A stretch of DNA of 64,000 nt from CAVZBW01 sp963778465 (lineage in GTDB: Bacteria; Actinomycetota; Acidimicrobiia; Acidimicrobiales; RAAP-2): assembly GCA_963778465.1 (NCBI GenBank), contig CAVZUK010000003.1:2046001-2110000 (forward strand). The letters run 5' to 3'. Shown piece after piece: positions 31,577-40,184 of the stretch. The translations under genes were made by a program, and so were the position numbers. Each line of letters starts with the position of its first letter. The first letter of the stretch is position 1. Under the pieces are notes generated by a model. It did not search any database and was not told where the DNA came from. It saw nothing but the letters and a program-made list of their open reading frames with translations.

Positions 31577-32540
31577 GCCTCGCCTCTGCGAAGGTGCCGG
31601 CCCGGCGCGTCGGGCGTGTCGGCACGGACTCGAAGGAGAACGGGAAAAGGAACGTTACCCATCGGAGTGATGGGAAATAGGGGAGCCAGCCGCCGGGCGC
31701 CGGGTTAGGGAGTGTTGGAGGAGAGCCCCAGCTCGCCCGACGAATGGCCCCACGGCGAGAGTATCGAGCCGGCCTGCGACGCGCACGGGCGCCCGTGGCA
31801 CCATGAGCTGGGCATATGCTCCAGCGCCCCCGGGCGCAACCCTCTGACCTGGCATTCCCCCCGCGTGCCATTGTCAGCCTCGGACGTCGGTGGTTGTCCC
31901 CATGCGAGTCGTCCGAAGGTGCACCCGAGGCGACCGACGTCTTCAGGTGCGGGGCCCGTACGGCCGCCGCGGCGCGTTCGCCCAGGCCAAGAGGTCGCCG
32001 GCGTCGTCGACGAGGCGAGTACAAGGGCGATCTCTGAGCAAGCCGAGCAGCCGACGCCGTCGAGCAAGGCGAGCAGCCGACGCCGTCGACCCGTGTCTCG
32101 AGGATGTCGCCGAGGGAGTGCAGACATCCAGGGACGGCCTTTGGGACGAAGGGGCTCGAGGAGATGGTGGGGGGGCAGGCGTGGAGCCGGCGGCTGTGTG
32201 ACCCATCCCCGCTGCCGACTCCGACGCCCGTCAACCCCGATCCCTGACCGCCGGACAACGTGAACGTTCACATGGGCGACCGGAGAGCAGGGATCCTGCG
32301 GGGGAGGCTAAGGGATCCAACTGGGAATCGGCTGAGTCTGCCGACCCGGTGATCGTGCGTCGTCGCTTGGGCCACCGCCCACGCGCGCCGGCTGAAGGAG
32401 ACAGAGGGATCCAAGTTCCGGTGCGCGGGGCGGTGGAGCGTTTCCAATCTATCGAACGTTCGGGTGGATGTGGCGTCAGGTCTGCGCCTACCGGTCGGTA
32501 ACCCTTGTGCGGCGTCGCGGGCGGTCTCCGGGGCTCTAGG
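31577..32540. other. 964-nt stretch without a recognisable gene
   Basis: All frames here give arginine- and proline-rich or low-complexity translations with no family match. A 19-nt direct repeat, GAGCAGCCGACGCCGTCGA, occurs twice at a 26-nt period (32045-32063 and 32071-32089). A CGAACGTTCG palindrome is at about 32455. The region borders the IS element and looks like decayed or non-coding accessory DNA. Confidence 0.4.
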
Positions 32541-33608
32541 TGTACTCGGTCATCACGTTCATGACAGGCGGCTGATCGGCGGCCGACCTCCAAGAGCGCT
32601 GTGAGGGCGCTCGGTGTTGTAGCGCCGGAGCCATACTTGCAGGGCCCTGCGTCGCTGTGCGTTGGTCCGATACACGCGCCGGTAGGCCCACTCGACCTGG
32701 AGAGTGCGGTTGAGGCGCTCCACCTTGCCGTTCTGCCAGGGGCAGTGGGGTCTGATGAGCCGGTGCTTGGCACCAAGCGCGTCGAGGGCGGCCTTGAAGT
32801 CCCGGCTGCGGACGTAGTTCTTGGCGTTGTCGCTCATCACCTCAGCGGGCACCGGGATGCCGTTTTGCTGGAAAGCCGCGGCGGCCCGGAGGAGGAATTC
32901 GGCGCACGTGTAGCCCCTCTCGTCGGAGAGGATCTCCGAGTAAGCGAACCTCGAGTGGTCGTCGACCATCGAGTGGACGTAGTCGAAGCCAATCCGGCGC
33001 TTGGACCCCGGACGCGTCCCGCGACCGTTGGCCCGCCACCCACCGCCTTCGGGGATCCTCCCCAGCTTCTTCACGTCGAGGTGGACGAGCTCGCCCGGGC
33101 GGGCCCGCTCGTAGCGGAGCCCTGTCGACCTCGAGGCCCGGATCACCTCACCGGTCATGGGATCGCACTCGGGCAGCCTCGGCACCCCGTGGCGGCGCAA
33201 GATCCTCGTCACCGTGCGCTCGGGGACCCCGGTCAGTCTGGAGAGGCCAGCAGGGCCGCAGCGCTGCGCTTGACGGAGGCGCAGGACGCGTGCGACCAGC
33301 TTGGGGTCGGTGGCATTGGGGTATCGATGCGGCCGGCTCGAACGATCCTCGAGGCCGGCGAGGCCCTCCTGGTCGAACCGCCTCACCCACCGATGGGCGC
33401 ACTGTCTCGAAATTCCCATCGCCCTGGCGACGTGGGCGACGGGCATTCCCTGGGCGCGGACCCGCTCGACGAGCAGCTGGCGTCCCCTCGGAGTCAGTCG
33501 GGCATTACGGTGCGGCACGAAGGCCTCCTTGGTCGTGTGGCTGGAACCATCACGATCTTGGAGGCCTTCGACTGTGTCAGCACGTCACCAACGCCGCGGC
33601 CGAGTACA
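32541..33608 (-). mobile_element. Complete IS481-family insertion sequence with target duplication
   Basis: The element is 1068 bp. Both ends begin TGTACTCGG (32541-32549 and, inverted, 33600-33608), continuing as imperfect inverted repeats of about 25 bp that share CGTT and TGAC blocks. It is flanked by the 6-bp direct repeat TCTAGG (32535-32540 and 33609-33614), which fits the NCTAGN target preference of IS481. It carries one intact transposase gene, so the copy looks recent. Confidence 0.9.
32559..33518 (-). CDS. IS481-family transposase
   Basis: A 319-residue DDE transposase. N-terminal helix-turn-helix segments (about 26-46 and 88-108) precede an rve-type integrase core with D148 in HLDVKKLG, D230 in MSDNAKNYV and E267 in GKVERLNRT. 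The C-terminus RRYNTERPHSALGGRPPISRL is typical. The catalytic triad is complete and the frame is uninterrupted from a GTG at 33518, so the enzyme is probably active. Confidence 0.95.
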   Translation of the reverse strand: MPHRNARLTPRGRQLLVERVRAQGMPVAHVARAMGISRQCAHRWVRRFDQEGLAGLEDRSSRPHRYPNATDPKLVARVLRLRQAQRCGPAGLSRLTGVPERTVTRILRRHGVPRLPECDPMTGEVIRASRSTGLRYERARPGELVHLDVKKLGRIPEGGGWRANGRGTRPGSKRRIGFDYVHSMVDDHSRFAYSEILSDERGYTCAEFLLRAAAAFQQNGIPVPAEVMSDNAKNYVRSRDFKAALDALGAKHRLIRPHCPWQNGKVERLNRTLQVEWAYRRVYRTNAQRRRALQVWLRRYNTERPHSALGGRPPISRLS

Positions 33609-33623
33609 TCTAGGTCCGGGTGG

Positions 33624-34175
33624 TCAGCCTTCTGCAATGTGTTCGATCCACTCCACGGCACCAGTGGCAATGGGCTCGACGGTGCCAAGGAAATGGTCCG
33701 CACCCTCGGCGACGGTGAAGGTCGTCGAGGCCCACGTCGCGATGATGCGTCCGACTGTCGCAGGTGGGAAGAATTGGTCGTGTTCCGGGACGACGATGGC
33801 CTTTGGCCTCGGGTCCCGGCCGATCGTTGCTCGCTCGAGCTCGGTGATCGGCGGAGCGAGCAGGTACCAGGCCGCGATCCGGTCGTCGTCGACTCCAGCC
33901 GCTACGCCGGCCCCGAACGAGTATCCGACCAACACCACCGGCAGTGGCGACCAACGTTCGCTGGCCGCGTCGATCGCGTCGACCGCCTCGCGATGCGCGT
34001 TGGCCAGGTCCGACGAAGAGAAGTTGAAACGGAAGGCAGCGACTCCCGCGTCTGGCAACCGGCGATGGAGAGCATCGACGAATGGATGAAACCGGTTGCC
34101 GCCGAAGTCCGGGTGTGGGTGGAGCAGCACGGCAAGGGCACGAGGGTCTCCGCAGGCGTTCACGTCGAGGGGCAC
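33624..34175 (-). CDS. Alpha/beta hydrolase, COG2945-like
   Basis: A 183-residue hydrolase. The first strand is ALAVLLHPHPDFGGN, then FRFNFSSSDL, the nucleophile elbow GYSFGAG, the acid region VVPEHDQFFPP and the His in GADHFLG. Length is slightly short for the family. The GTG at 34175 is a best guess; the frame is open to 34478. It ends 16 nt from the IS481 terminal repeat, so the insertion removed any downstream partner from its transcript. Divergent from the ArsR fusion. Confidence 0.8.
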   Translation of the reverse strand: MPLDVNACGDPRALAVLLHPHPDFGGNRFHPFVDALHRRLPDAGVAAFRFNFSSSDLANAHREAVDAIDAASERWSPLPVVLVGYSFGAGVAAGVDDDRIAAWYLLAPPITELERATIGRDPRPKAIVVPEHDQFFPPATVGRIIATWASTTFTVAEGADHFLGTVEPIATGAVEWIEHIAEG

Positions 34176-34256
34176 GCTGGCATTCTCGCCTGCCCCGGTC
34201 GGGGCCCGATGCGGGCCGCTCCTTGCGCGGACCCACGTCGAAGCGGGTGGGGAACC

Positions 34257-34307
34257 TTGACATGCAGCCAGATGCCTGCCTAAAGTAAGGCAGCCGATTG
34301 GCTGCAT
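34257..34307 (+). promoter_or_regulatory. Promoter and palindromic operator of the ArsR-SRPBCC gene
   Basis: TTGACA (34257-34262) and TAAAGT (34281-34286) are separated by 18 nt, a good sigma-70-type promoter. ATGCAGCCA (34262-34270) and TGGCTGCAT (34299-34307) are exact inverted repeats flanking the -10, and GCAGCC-GATT-GGCTGC forms a second palindrome at 34290-34305 over the expected start. This is the arrangement expected for autorepression by the ArsR-type product. Confidence 0.6.
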
Positions 34308-34368
34308 GACTGGACGGGGCCCAAGGACGGGCTCGCCGGGTCCGCATCCGCGACGAGGGAGAAGGGGA

Positions 34369-35175
34369 GTGGACGAGGTCTTCAAGGCACTGGCCGACCC
34401 GACCCGACGCCAGCTCCTCGACAGTCTCAACGCCCGGGGCGGCCAGACCCTCGGGGAGCTCTGCTCCGGTCTCGACATGGCTCGTCAGTCGGTGAGCAAG
34501 CACCTCGCCGTGTTGGAGTCGGCCAACCTCGTGGTCACGGTCTGGAGGGGCCGAGAGAAGCTGCACTACCTGAATGCGGCACCTCTTGCCGAGATCTCGG
34601 ACCGATGGATCGACGCCTTTCACCGCCGACGGGTCGAGGCCCTGTCGGATCTCAAGAGAGCACTGGAGGAACCAACGATGCACAAGCCCGAATTCGTCTA
34701 CGTGACCTACATCCGCACGACGACGGAGCGCCTCTGGGCCGCCATCACCGCCCCGGAGTTCACTGCGCAGTATTGGGGCTGCACGTTCGAGACGGATTGG
34801 AGAGCCGGGTCGTCCTACGACCTGCAACAGGCGGGGGTGCGGATCGTCGACCCCGAGCAGAAGGTCCTCCTCTCCGATCCGCCTCGACGGCTCGCCTACA
34901 CCTGGCACACCTTCACTCCCGAGCTGGGAGAGGCCTTCGGTTGGAGCGACGAGTTCACGGCGACGGTCGCTGCCGAGCCTCGGTCGACCGTCACCTTCGA
35001 CATCGAGCCCGACCATGACGACGGGGGAATGGTCCGGCTGACGGTCACCCACGGAGGGTTCGAGGAGGGGAGCACCGTGCTCGAGAGCGTGAGCGGAGGT
35101 TGGCCGCGCGTCCTCGCCAACCTCAAGACGATGCTCGAGACCGGCTCGGCGCGGCCCCTGGTCACCGCTCGCTGA
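34369..35175 (+). CDS. ArsR-type repressor fused to an SRPBCC (AHSA1) domain
   Basis: A 268-residue fusion. The N-terminal winged helix (about 1-95) reads VDEVFKALADPTRRQLLD, then LDMARQSVSKHLAVLE and WRGREKLHYLN, a metal-independent ArsR subgroup. After LKRALEEPTM the C-terminal AHSA1-like domain (about 105-255) begins with FVYVTYIRTTTERLWAAITAPEF. In most genomes these are two adjacent genes; here one frame runs through both. The SRPBCC pocket may bind the inducing ligand. The GTG at 34369 matches the family N-terminus. Confidence 0.85.
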   Translation: MDEVFKALADPTRRQLLDSLNARGGQTLGELCSGLDMARQSVSKHLAVLESANLVVTVWRGREKLHYLNAAPLAEISDRWIDAFHRRRVEALSDLKRALEEPTMHKPEFVYVTYIRTTTERLWAAITAPEFTAQYWGCTFETDWRAGSSYDLQQAGVRIVDPEQKVLLSDPPRRLAYTWHTFTPELGEAFGWSDEFTATVAAEPRSTVTFDIEPDHDDGGMVRLTVTHGGFEEGSTVLESVSGGWPRVLANLKTMLETGSARPLVTAR

Positions 35176-35380
35176 TCCTCGAGGCCGGTCGGGGGAGCCA
35201 GGACGCGCGCCGTCGCCGGGGAAACGAAGAGGGAACATCGGCACGCCGACGACGACGCGTCGCCAAGCTCGGCAATCTGGGGAAACGAGCCGGCAACGTA
35301 TTAAAGGGTAGGCAACGGTACTGAGAATCGGCTGGGGATCCTCCCCGGGTCCGCCGGGGTGCCAGGACCTGCTGGGCCTC

Positions 35381-35508
35381 GTCGCCGGGTCGCCGGGTCG
35401 CCGGGTCGCCGGGTCGCCGGGTCGCCGGGTCGCCGGGTCGCCGGGTCGCCGGGTCGCCGGGTCGCCGGGTCGCCGGGTCGCCGGGTCGCCGGGTCGCCGG
35501 GTCGCCGG
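35381..35508. repeat. VNTR: 16 perfect copies of GTCGCCGG
   Basis: An uninterrupted array of sixteen identical 8-bp units occupies 128 nt. Because 8 is not a multiple of 3, the array reads through without stop in several frames, producing repetitive Arg/Gly/Pro peptides that are artefacts. It lies 6 nt beyond the stop of the small protein at 35515. Perfect identity implies recent slippage expansion. Confidence 0.95.
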
Positions 35509-35514
35509 CGCTCC

Positions 35515-35685
35515 TTAGCGGATCTCCAGCCTGTCCATTGCCGCGGCGAGGAGCGCCACCGCCTCGAGCGTGGCGTCGAGGGCCTCCATCGTCTGGGTCC
35601 CCTGCTGGTTGGGGTGCCGGCGAGCCAGCTCGAGAGCATGATTCGCCGCCCGGAGCTTGCCCTGAACCTCCTGTGCCATGGTCAT
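35515..35685 (-). CDS. Small helical protein of unknown function
   Basis: A predicted 56-residue protein MTMAQEVQGKLRAANHALEL and onward, ending AAMDRLEIR. It is strongly helical with heptad-like spacing of hydrophobics. The stop codon lies 6 nt before the GTCGCCGG array, so the repeat is just downstream of, or within the 3' end of, its mRNA. No family is recognised. Confidence 0.45.
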   Translation of the reverse strand: MTMAQEVQGKLRAANHALELARRHPNQQGTQTMEALDATLEAVALLAAAMDRLEIR

Positions 35686-35772
35686 GCCGGATGATGGCAC
35701 ACTGCCCGTCGTGCCGATCGCCGATAATATTTGCAGCTAAAAGGCACAATTGGTCCGCCGCGGCCGGTTGCG

Positions 35773-35778
35773 TAATCT
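35773..35778 (+). promoter_or_regulatory. -10 element, leaderless promoter
   Basis: TAATCT lies 8 nt before the ATG at 35787. Confidence 0.4.
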
Positions 35779-35786
35779 GGGCAGCG

Positions 35787-35984
35787 ATGCCCAGTAGCAG
35801 GAGAGGGTACGGACGCGGCTATTCGACCTTCAACTACCACGTGACCGGCGGTCACGAGGCGGAGGCGAGAGAGGCCGAGCTGCGCAAGAAGCCGAGCCGT
35901 TTGGGCATCCTCGTTCTCCGCCTGCTCGGGTACAGGGGGAAGGGCGATCCATCGGAAGACCGCCCAAACGGCCACCCGGGTTGA
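35787..35984 (+). CDS. Small basic protein of unknown function
   Basis: A predicted 65-residue protein opening MPSSRRGYGRGYSTFNYHVT, followed by an acidic helix and a short hydrophobic segment LGILVLRLLGY. No family is recognised. The start is supported mainly by the -10 spacing. Confidence 0.4.
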   Translation: MPSSRRGYGRGYSTFNYHVTGGHEAEAREAELRKKPSRLGILVLRLLGYRGKGDPSEDRPNGHPG

Positions 35985-36102
35985 CCGGGGCCGGCGAGAG
36001 GCTCAGCTCCGCCGGCCGAGGCCCACCAGATCCCGAGTCATCCTGCTCGAGCGTCGACGGAGGTCGACAGGTGCCTGCCGGCGGCCGGAGACGCCGGCGC
36101 GG

Positions 36103-36465
36103 TCACGGATCCTGGAGCAGCCCGAGGACGTTGCCGTCGGGGTCGGTGACGGTCGCCACCAGGCGGTCACCCCCGACGTTGTGCGCGGGCTCCTTCACGG
36201 TGCCACCCGCGGCGGCCACCTCGGCCAGCTTCGCCTCGATGTCCGACACCTCCCAGTAGGTCACCGGCGAGGTCATGGCCTGGGGTCCACCTCCCGGCAC
36301 CAGCCCGACGTGCTGACCGCCGGCCTCGAAGCCGACGTAGTAGGACTCGTCGACCTGCGGGGCCACGCCGAGCAGGGCGGCGTACACCGCCTTGGCCGAG
36401 GTCAGGTCGGACACCGGATGCAGCACCGTCTTGATGCCCTGCGTGGAAGAACCGGTCATGGTCAC
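36103..36465 (-). CDS. Glyoxalase/VOC-family protein
   Basis: A 120-residue vicinal-oxygen-chelate protein. The beta-alpha-beta start is KTVLHPVSDLTSAKAVYAALLG, the middle strand YYVGFEAGGQHVGLV, and the closing strand ATVTDPDGNVLGLLQ. Single-domain members dimerise to make the active site; roles include antibiotic resistance and glyoxalase-type chemistry. The ATG at 36465 has GAGGAG 5 nt upstream. A broken FUSC gene lies upstream and overlaps its promoter region. Confidence 0.85.
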   Translation of the reverse strand: MTMTGSSTQGIKTVLHPVSDLTSAKAVYAALLGVAPQVDESYYVGFEAGGQHVGLVPGGGPQAMTSPVTYWEVSDIEAKLAEVAAAGGTVKEPAHNVGGDRLVATVTDPDGNVLGLLQDP

Positions 36466-36559
36466 TCCTCGATTCGTGGGTCATGGCGACCCGGGGGGTC
36501 TTGTCAGGAGTATGACGAAGGCCGAGCCGAGGATGTGACCGTGACCGACCGCTGGACGC

Positions 36560-37572
36560 TACGCGGCCTCCGGGCAGCTTGAGCGAAGGTCCGTGCAGCC
36601 TGGCCAGGAGGTCCGGTACGAGGAGGCCGAAGACGTAGGCAAGTCCGACCCCGAGCACGGTCTCGCCCACCCGCTCGTTGAACCGCCACTGCTCCTCCGC
36701 GATGGTCGGGTTCGAGTACAGGAGCATGGTGATGACCACCCAGGTGCTGAAGAACGGCGTGACGTACCACCGACTCTCGTGCGTCGCGCCGGCTCCCGCG
36801 ATCGCCACGATCGCCATGCCGGCCACTGCAGCTGCAGACGGATCGGAGCTACGTAGGCGACCGCGACCAGAGCGCCGAGCAACACCGAGACCACACGGCC
36901 CACGCTGCGGAGCTCCTGCATGTCGGAGGAGGGTCGCATGACGAAGAGGGTGGCAGCCGTTGCCTACCTGACGTGGTCCGTGTGAATCGCAATCCCGATC
37001 GCGGCCGCCGAGGCAGCGGCGAGACCCAGCAGCAGCCCGTAGCGGCGGGTGTACGCAACCGGCAGGAGCGGTGGCACCGGCTTTTCGCGGCCGCCGGCCG
37101 GCGTCTCCGGCCACAACATGAAGACGACATAGGAGAAGGCCGAGCCGCCGAAGATCAGGAGAGCCAGCCCTGCGGCCTTTCCCACATCGCTGAAGCTCAA
37201 CCCGATCGCGGCGACCGGCGCGCACAACGTCATGGCTGTGAGGCCGAATGCTCTCCGGCTCGCCAGCAACGCTGCGCCGTACGCCACGAGGAAGATCCCT
37301 ACGATCGTGGTTGCCGTGGTCTGGGCGAGCAACGAGCCGGCGATGACGGAGACGGCGAACAGGGCACCCACGACGATGAGCCTGCGGCGGTCACGGCGCC
37401 TGGGGGCCATCCCGACGATCGCCGCCGGCAGGATGCCCATGGCCCAAGCCAAGCCCTTGGTGGGATCCCCGCTCAGCGCGACGAGCGCTGCGGGCAGGGC
37501 GCAGATGGCGCATTGGAGGGCGTCCCGCCAGTTCCACGACACTCCCCTGCGGAGGTGGGACCAGGGGGGCAC
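36560..37572 (-). pseudogene. Disrupted FUSC-family (fusaric-acid-resistance-like) membrane transporter
   Basis: The first 202 codons (37572 to 36964) encode an FUSC-like membrane domain, ending HTDHVR and a TAG. Immediately beyond, in the same frame, homology resumes with ATAATLFVMRPSSDMQELRSVGR, so the TAG replaces what should be a Trp codon (TGG). A second lesion, a one-base shift near 36820-36860, moves the rest (THESRWYVTPFF, then FNERVGETVLGVGLAYVFG) to another frame, which then lacks a stop. The gene cannot make a full protein as sequenced. Confidence 0.75.
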
Positions 37573-37658
37573 CAGGCCATCATCAGGTGTCCGGTGGCCG
37601 GGTGCAATCCCGGCCCAGCACCGAGGGGTTCGACCGGGCGCCCTACTGTAAGGAGCAC

Positions 37659-38420
37659 ATGCGCTTCCTCTTTGTCCACGGGGGCTTTCACGGAGCCTGG
37701 TGCTGGAGCCGGACCATCGACGAGCTCGAGCGGCTCGGCCACGAGGCCGTTGCCGTCGACCTTCCCGGCCACGGTGATCGACGAACCGAGACGGAACCCA
37801 CGACCTTCGCCGGGCGTACGGGGGCGATTGTGGCGTCGCTCCAGCGAGGTGACGTCCTCGTCGGCCATTCTGGCGGAGGATTCGACATCACGCATGCCGC
37901 CGACGCGAGGCCGGAGCTGGTGTCACACGTCTGCTATCTCGCTGCCGGTTTGCCTCGGCAGGGACGGACCTGGCCCGAGGCGATGGCTATGCAAGCGGAT
38001 GGCACGATGGGCGACTTCGATGTGGCGGGCATGCTCAAGTACCTGGAGATCGACGGCGACGGCGCCATGTCCGTTGCCAGCGCCGAGGGTGCGCGTGCCC
38101 TGTTCTTTCACGACTGCGACGACGAGACCGTCCGGTGGGCTTTCGAGCGGCTCTGCAAGGAGCGCGCCGGTGAGACGTCGAGCATTCCCGTTGACCTGGA
38201 ACATTTCTGGTCCGCGGAACTCCCGCGCAGCTTCATCCGTTGCCTCCAAGATCGCGCACAGCCGCGGTGGCTTGCAGAGCTGGTGGCTGACCGCCTCGGT
38301 GTCGAGCCGCTCGAGATCGACACCTCGCATTCGCCCTTCCTCAGCCGGCCCGCCGAGTTGGCAGAGCTGTTCGTGCATGCCACGACCACCAGGCCTATCG
38401 GCGCGCTCGATCCCGACTGA
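37659..38420 (+). CDS. Alpha/beta hydrolase
   Basis: A 253-residue hydrolase. HGGFHGAWCW gives the oxyanion turn, VGHSGGG the nucleophile Ser, and DTSHSPFLS the catalytic His. It resembles the salicylate-esterase/EstC-like group, as does the hydrolase at 23199. The ATG at 37659 has AAGGAG 3 nt upstream and TACTGT 9 nt upstream. Substrate unknown. Confidence 0.85.
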   Translation: MRFLFVHGGFHGAWCWSRTIDELERLGHEAVAVDLPGHGDRRTETEPTTFAGRTGAIVASLQRGDVLVGHSGGGFDITHAADARPELVSHVCYLAAGLPRQGRTWPEAMAMQADGTMGDFDVAGMLKYLEIDGDGAMSVASAEGARALFFHDCDDETVRWAFERLCKERAGETSSIPVDLEHFWSAELPRSFIRCLQDRAQPRWLAELVADRLGVEPLEIDTSHSPFLSRPAELAELFVHATTTRPIGALDPD

Positions 38421-38495
38421 GTCTTGCGCCCGGCTTGACGACAGCGGGTCTGCCCGAAAGTATCGATTGCCGGTGTCTCTCCGTAATCGCCGCTC

Positions 38496-39275
38496 ATGAT
38501 CGTCCACGTGTTGATCCTGTGGGGAGTACTCGCCGCTGCAGGCGCGTTGGCCGTGCTTGCGCATCGGAGGCGAAGGTCGGAAGAGGCATTGGATCTGGGG
38601 TCGGCCTTGAGCTTTGTCGGGGCGTCCTACGGCCTCTTGCTGGGTCTATTGGTGGTCTTTGCCGTGGGCCACTACAACGAGGTTCGCAGCGAGGCCCAGC
38701 GGGAGGCGAGCACGCTTGTGTCCCTCTACGACACCGTGGGTGTGTACCCGAAAGCCACGAGAGATCACGTGCGACACGAAGTCGTTTGCTATATGCGTTC
38801 GATTGCCGACAAAGAGTGGCCGTTGATGGAACAAGGAAGCGAGTTCGAGGCTTCACGCACTCTTGGATATGGAGACCAGCTCCGAATCGAGCTTCAAAAC
38901 CTTCCGACTGACGGGTCGGCTCAGGGCTCTTCCTATGGCCGCGCCAACAGCCTCATTGAACAAGCCGGGCAGTCTCGAGAGCGGTTGCTCTTCTTGACCG
39001 CACCAGAGGTGCCGACTGCCTTGTGGGTCGTGATCTACGTTGGCGCGTTTCTCGTCTTCCTACTGCTTGCCCTGTTCTACGAAGCTAGACCGGCAGGTCG
39101 GATTTGGGCGCTCGGTAGTGCGATCGTCCTGATGACCGTTGTCATCGGCACCCTGACAATGCTCGACCAGCCATTCGGCTTTGGAGTGCGGGTACAGCCC
39201 GACCAAATGCGCCACGCGATTCAGCTCATCCTGGCGGATGTCACTAACCCGGCCATTCGGGCGGCCTGCGCCTAA
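38496..39275 (+). CDS. DUF4239-like membrane protein
   Basis: A 259-residue protein with hydrophobic segments near residues 4-21, 40-57, 173-192 and 203-220. Between the pairs lies a soluble part starting HYNEVRSEAQREASTLVSLYDTV, the pattern of DUF4239 (bestrophin-like) proteins. Base composition is somewhat less GC-rich than its neighbours, fitting an accessory gene. Function unknown. Confidence 0.75.
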   Translation: MIVHVLILWGVLAAAGALAVLAHRRRRSEEALDLGSALSFVGASYGLLLGLLVVFAVGHYNEVRSEAQREASTLVSLYDTVGVYPKATRDHVRHEVVCYMRSIADKEWPLMEQGSEFEASRTLGYGDQLRIELQNLPTDGSAQGSSYGRANSLIEQAGQSRERLLFLTAPEVPTALWVVIYVGAFLVFLLLALFYEARPAGRIWALGSAIVLMTVVIGTLTMLDQPFGFGVRVQPDQMRHAIQLILADVTNPAIRAACA

Positions 39276-39369
39276 CTCACCGCTCAGGTCCGCGCCCGCG
39301 AGCCCCGACGACAGGGCACCCCATCGGTTGCGCGGAGCCATGGGTTGGTTGGCTCCTGACCGCTGCTCG

Positions 39370-39915
39370 TCACGGGACGCCGCCGTTGGCCTTCTTGGTT
39401 GAACAAAGGTACTTGAATCCCGCGCCCGCGTGAGGCGGCTGCGATCCAGAGCCGACGTCGACGTGCAATATCGCGGAGACGTACCCCGGGCTGCCCGCGT
39501 TCCCCGTCCAAGAGAGATATCTGGTGCCCGCGGCGTTCTCCGCGAACTGCCGCACACCTACCGTTGCCACGCTCACCGAATACTCCAGCGAGCCACCGGT
39601 GGAGCGACTGGTGTCCTCCCAGAGGGGGTCAAAGCCGAAGGCGACCTCGTATGGATACGGATAAGCGGCAGGGCAGTACCAGAGCCCAGGGATGTTCACG
39701 CGGCCCATGAACTGCTGATTGTCCTTCTTGACCCAGGCACATCGGGAAGGCCACTGGCCGTGAAAGGAAATCGGGCAGTCAAAGGGTTGGCCGATGTCAA
39801 CAGGATTGGGTTGATGCTGGTCGGGAATCGGCGCCGCCGACACTGGAGCAGCCATGAAGCCCGTAAGAAGTGCCAGAGCAGTTCCAGCCATCGTTGCGCG
39901 CGCTCGGAGCGACAA
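39370..39915 (-). CDS. Secreted protein of unknown function
   Basis: A 181-residue protein with a clear signal peptide: basic n-region, hydrophobic core TALALLTGFMAA and a cleavage-type PVSAAP near residue 28. The mature part has four Cys residues (in FDCPISF, SRCAWV, WYCPAAY and YLCSTKK), suggesting two disulfides, and many aromatic residues. The likely start is a TTG at 39915 preceded by GAGGAAGGG; an in-frame ATG at 39891 would shorten the signal. No family is recognised. Confidence 0.65.
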   Translation of the reverse strand: MSLRARATMAGTALALLTGFMAAPVSAAPIPDQHQPNPVDIGQPFDCPISFHGQWPSRCAWVKKDNQQFMGRVNIPGLWYCPAAYPYPYEVAFGFDPLWEDTSRSTGGSLEYSVSVATVGVRQFAENAAGTRYLSWTGNAGSPGYVSAILHVDVGSGSQPPHAGAGFKYLCSTKKANGGVP

Positions 39916-40172
39916 TTTGGGAGCCCTTCCTCAATCGACACGACGTCGTCCACAGCATGCAAACAGGGATGTGCACCTGTCAACAATTCGAGGACAGATG
40001 ATGATCGGTTAGACCTGCTCTGGCGTCACCACTGCGAAGCCTTCTACGGGGGTGAGCGGACGACCCACTTGAGTCGGACGACCCCACGGGGCTAGGGGTT
40101 CGGGATTCGAAGCAGCCTGACCAGCGCCTTCTCGGCGATCTACTGCTGCCCGTCGTTGATACACCCTCGGCT

Positions 40173-40178
40173 TACGTT
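40173..40178 (+). promoter_or_regulatory. -10 element, leaderless promoter
   Basis: TACGTT followed by 6 nt and the ATG at 40185. Confidence 0.45.
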
Positions 40179-40184
40179 GACGGA

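Noticed and set aside
31712..32263. Overlapping 180- to 240-codon ORFs in the 31.6-32.5 kb region
   Set aside because: All are Arg/Pro/Ser-rich, differ in every frame and show no domain, ribosome site or promoter; GC-rich shadow ORFs are more likely.
35381..35508. Tandem array considered as a CRISPR
   Set aside because: The 8-bp units are contiguous with no spacers, and no cas genes are present.
35162..35749. ORFs with repeated Gly-Asp-Pro-Ala-Thr-Arg-Arg-Pro units through the tandem array
   Set aside because: The peptides come only from the 8-bp repeat, which is open in several frames on both strands. No coding evidence exists outside it.
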